From Pyrobaculum islandicum DSM 4184 (GTDB lineage Archaea > Thermoproteota > Thermoprotei > Thermoproteales > Thermoproteaceae), in the NCBI RefSeq assembly GCF_000015205.1, contig NC_008701.1, positions 558,001 to 622,000 of the forward strand: a stretch of 64,000 nt of DNA, in the 5' to 3' direction. Both the position numbers and the translations under genes were made by a program. The notes beneath the pieces were generated by a model. It was given only the letters and a program-made list of their open reading frames with translations. It did not search any database and was not told the DNA's origin. Positions 57,870 to 64,000 of the stretch are shown piece by piece. The first letter of the stretch is position 1; each line of letters opens with the position of its first letter.

Positions 57870-58226
57870 ATGAAGATGTCTATTGTTATAAGGAGAGATC
57901 TCAAGATCTCGTGTGGAAAAGCGGCGGCTCAGGCGGGACATGCGGCTGTTGAGTGTGTAATGAAGGCGCTTGAAAACGCCAGGTGGCGTAAATGGCTTGA
58001 GCAGTGGATAGACGAGGGCCAGAAGAAAATTGTCTTAGCCGCAGAGAATTTGGAACATTTATATGAGCTTTATAGAAAGGCCGGGTCTTTAGATTTACCG
58101 ACAGCAGTTGTTGTAGACGCTGGACTGACGGAGGTGCCGCCGGGAACTCCCACGGCCATTTGCGTAGGGCCGGCTCCTGATGAGTTAGTAGACGCAGTGA
58201 CTGGGTCTCTAAAGCTATATAAATAG
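57870..58226 (+). CDS. pth: peptidyl-tRNA hydrolase Pth2
   Basis: 118 residues, the archaeal/eukaryal Pth2 type: SIVIRRDLKISCGKAAAQAGHAAVE (active-site Lys/His region), WIDEGQKKIVLAAENLEHLYELYRKA, VVVDAGLTEVPPGTPTAICVGPAP. It frees tRNA from dropped-off peptides. Start ATG 57870 (or Met3, 57876). Diverges from the subtilase gene and is followed 17 bases later by a small membrane gene. Confidence 0.93.
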   Translation: MKMSIVIRRDLKISCGKAAAQAGHAAVECVMKALENARWRKWLEQWIDEGQKKIVLAAENLEHLYELYRKAGSLDLPTAVVVDAGLTEVPPGTPTAICVGPAPDELVDAVTGSLKLYK

Positions 58227-58243
58227 GTACAGTATTTCGAGCC

Positions 58244-58438
58244 ATGAAACTGATATATGCATATGCCGGCTTTTCACTAGGTGTGGCAGTATATCTATTT
58301 TACTTAGTTACAAGAGGGTTAAGAACGCCCGAGATACCGATAGGCGCTGTGTACATAAATCTATTTGACTTTGTGGTTGTGGCGTTTATAATCTTCACTT
58401 TCTACGTCATCTATAGACTTACAGAGAGACGTAGTTAA
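58244..58438 (+). CDS. small membrane protein, 64 aa
   Basis: Not recognised. Two TM helices (IYAYAGFSLGVAVYLFYLVTRG and LFDFVVVAFIIFTFYVIYRL) with a short loop and a basic end (TERRS). The spacing of 17 bases from pth suggests cotranscription. The last 20 bases overlap the convergent radical SAM gene. Confidence 0.65.
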   Translation: MKLIYAYAGFSLGVAVYLFYLVTRGLRTPEIPIGAVYINLFDFVVVAFIIFTFYVIYRLTERRS

Positions 58439-60116
58439 GAAACTCGCCTTCTCCCACAGCGGCTTTGACTTCTTCGAGAGATTTAAATGGTCGTTTCTTA
58501 AGTACTATATCTAGTTTTTCTCTGCTGAGTCCTGGCAAATGTTTAAGTACTCGTTTCTCGGCTGTGTTTATACTGACGGGGTATGGTAGAGCGAGGACGC
58601 TCCTAGACCCGTGGTCTATTACAACTACGTTGATAAATCTGCCTAGCTGTAGCCGCGTCGGTATATAGACAAGTAATGGATATGAGCCGATTTGTCTAGC
58701 GTATGTGCCCCCATGGTAATGAACCTCAGTATATACCTCCCTCAGTATAGTCCCTCTTGGTACTATACGTCTCAACATCTCGCGGTCAAAAACCTCTCTA
58801 GTCCACTTCTTAAACTGGAGGAAATATTTCCTATGTTGTCTAAGTTTATACATAACTTTTCTCGCCATTGGCCATAGCCGTGACGTTGGAAACACCAACA
58901 CTTGTCTGATGTTAACCCTTCTTACTAACAGCCCCCTTTCAAGAATCTGTTTTAAAAATTCGATATTTAGGCGGTAGGTCTCCGCCGTCTCTCCAGGGAG
59001 GCCGGCGACAAAGTTTACGCCAGCTAAAAGATAGGGCATGCCATTATAGCCTCTCTCTGAGCCATATTTTGTAAATATTTCTATGGCGTCTAATGCCTCT
59101 TCTGGATATACCTTGAGGTTGTTTATCTTGACGACTCTCGGGTCAGCTGTTTCAATGCCCATAGCAGCGACATTGCCAGGTGTGCCGTATTTAACTAATA
59201 GCTTTGTAATTTCTATGGATTCAGCTTTCCACCGTGCCACTGTGCCGGGGTTTACGTTGTCTATATGAAGCGTCTTTAAGTCCGGCGCTGCGTTTCTAAT
59301 ACCAACTAGGAGCTTCTCAATTGCAGAGGGGTTCGGGCGTGGAAATTCCTCGCGTCCTGTATCTCGCGCCATATATGTATAGAAGTCGGCTTGTCTACCA
59401 AGTCTAAAATGTACAACGCCGGCTTTATATAGAGCCTCAACTTCTCTTACTATACCTTCTATACTCCTCGTAACAACAGGCCCATATGCTACTGTTGTAC
59501 AAAATGAACAGCCGCCAGATAGATACCTAGGACAAGAGCGGTATGTTTCAAGTTCCACTATTAAGTTACGGCCATAGTTGGGGTGTTGAATAACTATCTT
59601 CGCCCCCCGCCATGCGAATTCGTCTACAAGTTTGAAGTCTCTATGTGTTTCAGAAGGCGAGACTTTACCTAGGCCCTCCTTCAGAAGTCTATATATAACT
59701 AAGTCGACGTCGCCACTTACTACAATGTCGTAATACTTGCGGAATTTAGAGGGGGGCACTGCTATAGAGCCGCCAACTATACCATAGCCAAATTTAGCCA
59801 CAGGGCCGCCTAACACCTTTATAGGCCCCTCGATACGACCTAAGTCTAGAATCTCATCCAGCTCTACAGGGGCTCCGCCGAGGTATTTACCTGGTGTAGT
59901 TACGCCGGCGATTACGACCAATATGTTATAGCTTGATAGTCTCTTAAGCGAGTTTATCCAATCGGCTCTCAGCTGGTCTATTGTAAAATAGTGTATTTCG
60001 TCTGCGCCGCCGAGTTCAGCCGCGCCTGCTACATATCTGGCATATATATCTAGATACGGCGGCACTCCAAGACCTGCTGGCTCGTCTGTATAGCCGTCTA
60101 TGATAGCTATACGCAC
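58419..60116 (-). CDS. radical SAM enzyme with C-terminal helix-hairpin-helix
   Basis: 565 residues. An N-terminal Rossmann-like region (1-150, possibly cobalamin-binding-like but lacking DxHxxG) is followed by a radical SAM core with C195, C203 and C206 in SCPRYLSGGCSFC, i.e. CX7CX2C instead of CX3CX2C. TIM-barrel features follow: LRIGRQADFYTY-like region, LHIDNVNPGTVARW, GIETADPRVVKINNLKVYPEEALDAIE and FVAGLPGETAETYRLN. The C-terminus has a HhH (LPGLSREKLDIVLKKRPFKSLEEVK). This layout is a known archaeal radical SAM/HhH group of unknown reaction; the HhH suggests a nucleic-acid substrate. Confidence 0.88.
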   Translation of the reverse strand: MRIAIIDGYTDEPAGLGVPPYLDIYARYVAGAAELGGADEIHYFTIDQLRADWINSLKRLSSYNILVVIAGVTTPGKYLGGAPVELDEILDLGRIEGPIKVLGGPVAKFGYGIVGGSIAVPPSKFRKYYDIVVSGDVDLVIYRLLKEGLGKVSPSETHRDFKLVDEFAWRGAKIVIQHPNYGRNLIVELETYRSCPRYLSGGCSFCTTVAYGPVVTRSIEGIVREVEALYKAGVVHFRLGRQADFYTYMARDTGREEFPRPNPSAIEKLLVGIRNAAPDLKTLHIDNVNPGTVARWKAESIEITKLLVKYGTPGNVAAMGIETADPRVVKINNLKVYPEEALDAIEIFTKYGSERGYNGMPYLLAGVNFVAGLPGETAETYRLNIEFLKQILERGLLVRRVNIRQVLVFPTSRLWPMARKVMYKLRQHRKYFLQFKKWTREVFDREMLRRIVPRGTILREVYTEVHYHGGTYARQIGSYPLLVYIPTRLQLGRFINVVVIDHGSRSVLALPYPVSINTAEKRVLKHLPGLSREKLDIVLKKRPFKSLEEVKAAVGEGEFLNYVSL

Positions 60117-60171
60117 ATAGAGCTTTAAGGAGGTTAAAAATAATTTTTAAAGGTGGTTTTTATATTTGGCG

Positions 60172-60687
60172 ATGGTTAAAATTCCGTTCTGTGAATTTTG
60201 TGTCAAGACGCGTGTGCTATGTCAGAAGTGTCAATCGCTTATAGACAGTGGGAGGTACCAATGGCTTGATGTGGAAGTGTCTGACGCCTTATTGAAGGTT
60301 GAGAAGAAGATAAATCTCACAGATGTAGAATATGTAAAATCCTATGAGGTAGACGACATGGTTATTATACTTATGAGGAATACCAAAAGGATACCTCGTA
60401 GCGCGTTTATACAGTTGGAAAAAGAGCTCACGTCATTGTTGAGGAGGAGTGTAAAAGTAGTGGAGTACGGCGGCATTAACGAGGTGATTGCACAACTTGT
60501 CTCGCCGGCTAAGCTCTTGACTATATCTACGTCTTGGCTTCCCGACGGAACTACAGAGACTGTGGTTAAAATTCCGTCTAGAGAGGTGAGGAGGTTGCCG
60601 ATTAAGCCAGAGAGACTACAGGCTATAATTAGCCGGATATCTGGAACTAATGTGAAAGTGGAATTAGTGAGAGAGAGAGGGAGCTAA
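60172..60687 (+). CDS. KH-domain (NusA-like) protein with N-terminal zinc knuckle
   Basis: 171 residues from ATG 60172, which lies 26 bases after TTTTTAAAGG; an in-frame TTG two codons earlier is less likely. An N-terminal Cys set FCEFCVKTRVLCQKCQSL (CxxC...CxxC) can bind zinc. The remainder holds one or two KH-like units (RIPRSAFIQLEKELTSLLRRSVKVVEYGG and RLPIKPERLQAIISRISGTNVKVELV), as in archaeal NusA-related transcription/RNA-binding proteins. Lies 36 bases before aspS on the same strand. Confidence 0.75.
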   Translation: MVKIPFCEFCVKTRVLCQKCQSLIDSGRYQWLDVEVSDALLKVEKKINLTDVEYVKSYEVDDMVIILMRNTKRIPRSAFIQLEKELTSLLRRSVKVVEYGGINEVIAQLVSPAKLLTISTSWLPDGTTETVVKIPSREVRRLPIKPERLQAIISRISGTNVKVELVRERGS

Positions 60688-60723
60688 GGGCGTAATTTTT
60701 TTACTAGATCTTTCTCCTACTGT

Positions 60724-63675
<2,952 letters not shown>

Positions 63676-63700
63676 ATTTAATGTGGAAACTGTCTATATA

Positions 63701-63922
63701 TTATTTACGCCTTGAAATTTGAAAGATTTCTCTACCTTCTTTCTTGATTTTTTTCACATAGATCTTCTTATGTATTTCAAGCGTCATAAGTACTTTAACG
63801 AGTTCAGAGTCCGATATTTGGATATTTGCACGTCTTAACAACGCTTTTATATCTTCGCTTGTTGTAGTCTCCTGTCTTTTCAATAACATGTCAATAATAT
63901 TACCTATAACAGTTAGTATCAT
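63701..63922 (-). CDS. small winged-helix-like protein, 73 aa
   Basis: 73 residues: NIIDMLLKRQETTTSEDIKALLRRANIQISDSELVKVLMTLEIHKKIYVKKIKKEGREIFQISRRK, a winged-helix pattern with a basic wing. The start overlaps the stop of the preceding gene by four bases (ATGA) and it is 25 bases upstream of fen, so it belongs to the same operon. Function unknown; DNA binding likely. Confidence 0.75.
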   Translation of the reverse strand: MILTVIGNIIDMLLKRQETTTSEDIKALLRRANIQISDSELVKVLMTLEIHKKIYVKKIKKEGREIFQISRRK

Positions 63923-64000
63923 AGATATAGTGGAGGCGTCGCTTTAGTCTTAACGGCTACCGTCAACTGTCTCGCTTTTTCTAACCAACTTTCGTAGAAT
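63919..64000 (-). CDS. 3' end of a gene running off the window
   Basis: The minus strand is open from the window edge and reads FYESWLEKARQLTVAVKTKA, then TPPLYL and stop TGA (63921-63919), overlapping the next ATG by four bases. Too short to identify; it would be the first known member of the operon leading to fen. Confidence 0.5.
   Translation of the reverse strand, partial: FYESWLEKARQLTVAVKTKATPPLYL

Overview
The window looks like a chromosomal segment of a hyperthermophilic crenarchaeon of the order Thermoproteales, most likely a Pyrobaculum species; the species is not determined. This rests on the gene content (archaeal uL6, uS7, ABCE1, RFC small and large subunits, PCNA, FEN1, Orc1/Cdc6, Pth2, DtdA), on mostly leaderless promoters with a T-rich or TATA element beginning 26 bases before the start codon, on short box C/D guide RNAs, and on a candidate minimal RNase P RNA. 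Genes are packed tightly on both strands, with many 1-33 base overlaps. No tRNA, rRNA or CRISPR array was found.

Layout. 1-300: 3' debris of a TnpB-type element and its GC-rich structured tail. 305-27627: core genes, namely ribosomal protein L6, a UbiA prenyltransferase, redox genes (thioredoxin-like, CoA-disulfide-reductase-like, malate dehydrogenase, protein disulfide oxidoreductase), XTPase, a CBS protein, an Lhr-type helicase, a glycosyltransferase, an ABCE1 operon that includes a degenerate WhiA/LAGLIDADG-like gene, methyltransferases, a Tat-exported nitroreductase, an M20 peptidase, an acyl-CoA ligase, an alcohol dehydrogenase and DtdA. 27630-31800: a GC-rich accessory island with one full-length tnpB, two tnpB fragments, hairpins, and a run of tiny genes that mostly share a CTTTTCTCYC promoter element. 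31830-37940: the EtfABCX (fixABCX) operon, a MoaD-MoaE fusion, a KaiC-like ATPase and two box C/D RNAs. 38000-44300: the RNase P RNA candidate, small regulators, uS7, both clamp-loader subunits, Orc1 and a PD-(D/E)XK nuclease. 44300-45010 and 47690-48600: two smaller patches of tnpB debris flanking mtnA and an NSUN6-like RNA methyltransferase. 48737-64000: PCNA, a third C/D RNA, succinate dehydrogenase/fumarate reductase, Nudix, a 1256-residue pyrolysin-like subtilase, Pth2, a radical SAM enzyme, a KH protein, AspRS, Pcm, FEN1 and the edge of a further operon.

How it works together. Replication and repair proteins are unusually frequent (RFC-S, RFC-L, PCNA, FEN1, Orc1, Lhr). Respiration is represented by succinate dehydrogenase, EtfABCX and a UbiA enzyme that could supply menaquinone. 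The most unusual part is the scattered tnpB family. Seven copies or fragments share a layout of upstream hairpin, often a tiny hydrophobic ORF, then tnpB, and at the three preserved 3' ends a GC-rich RNA-like tail closed by an outer helix. The family carries Asp in place of the usual RuvC-II Glu, and no TnpA is present.
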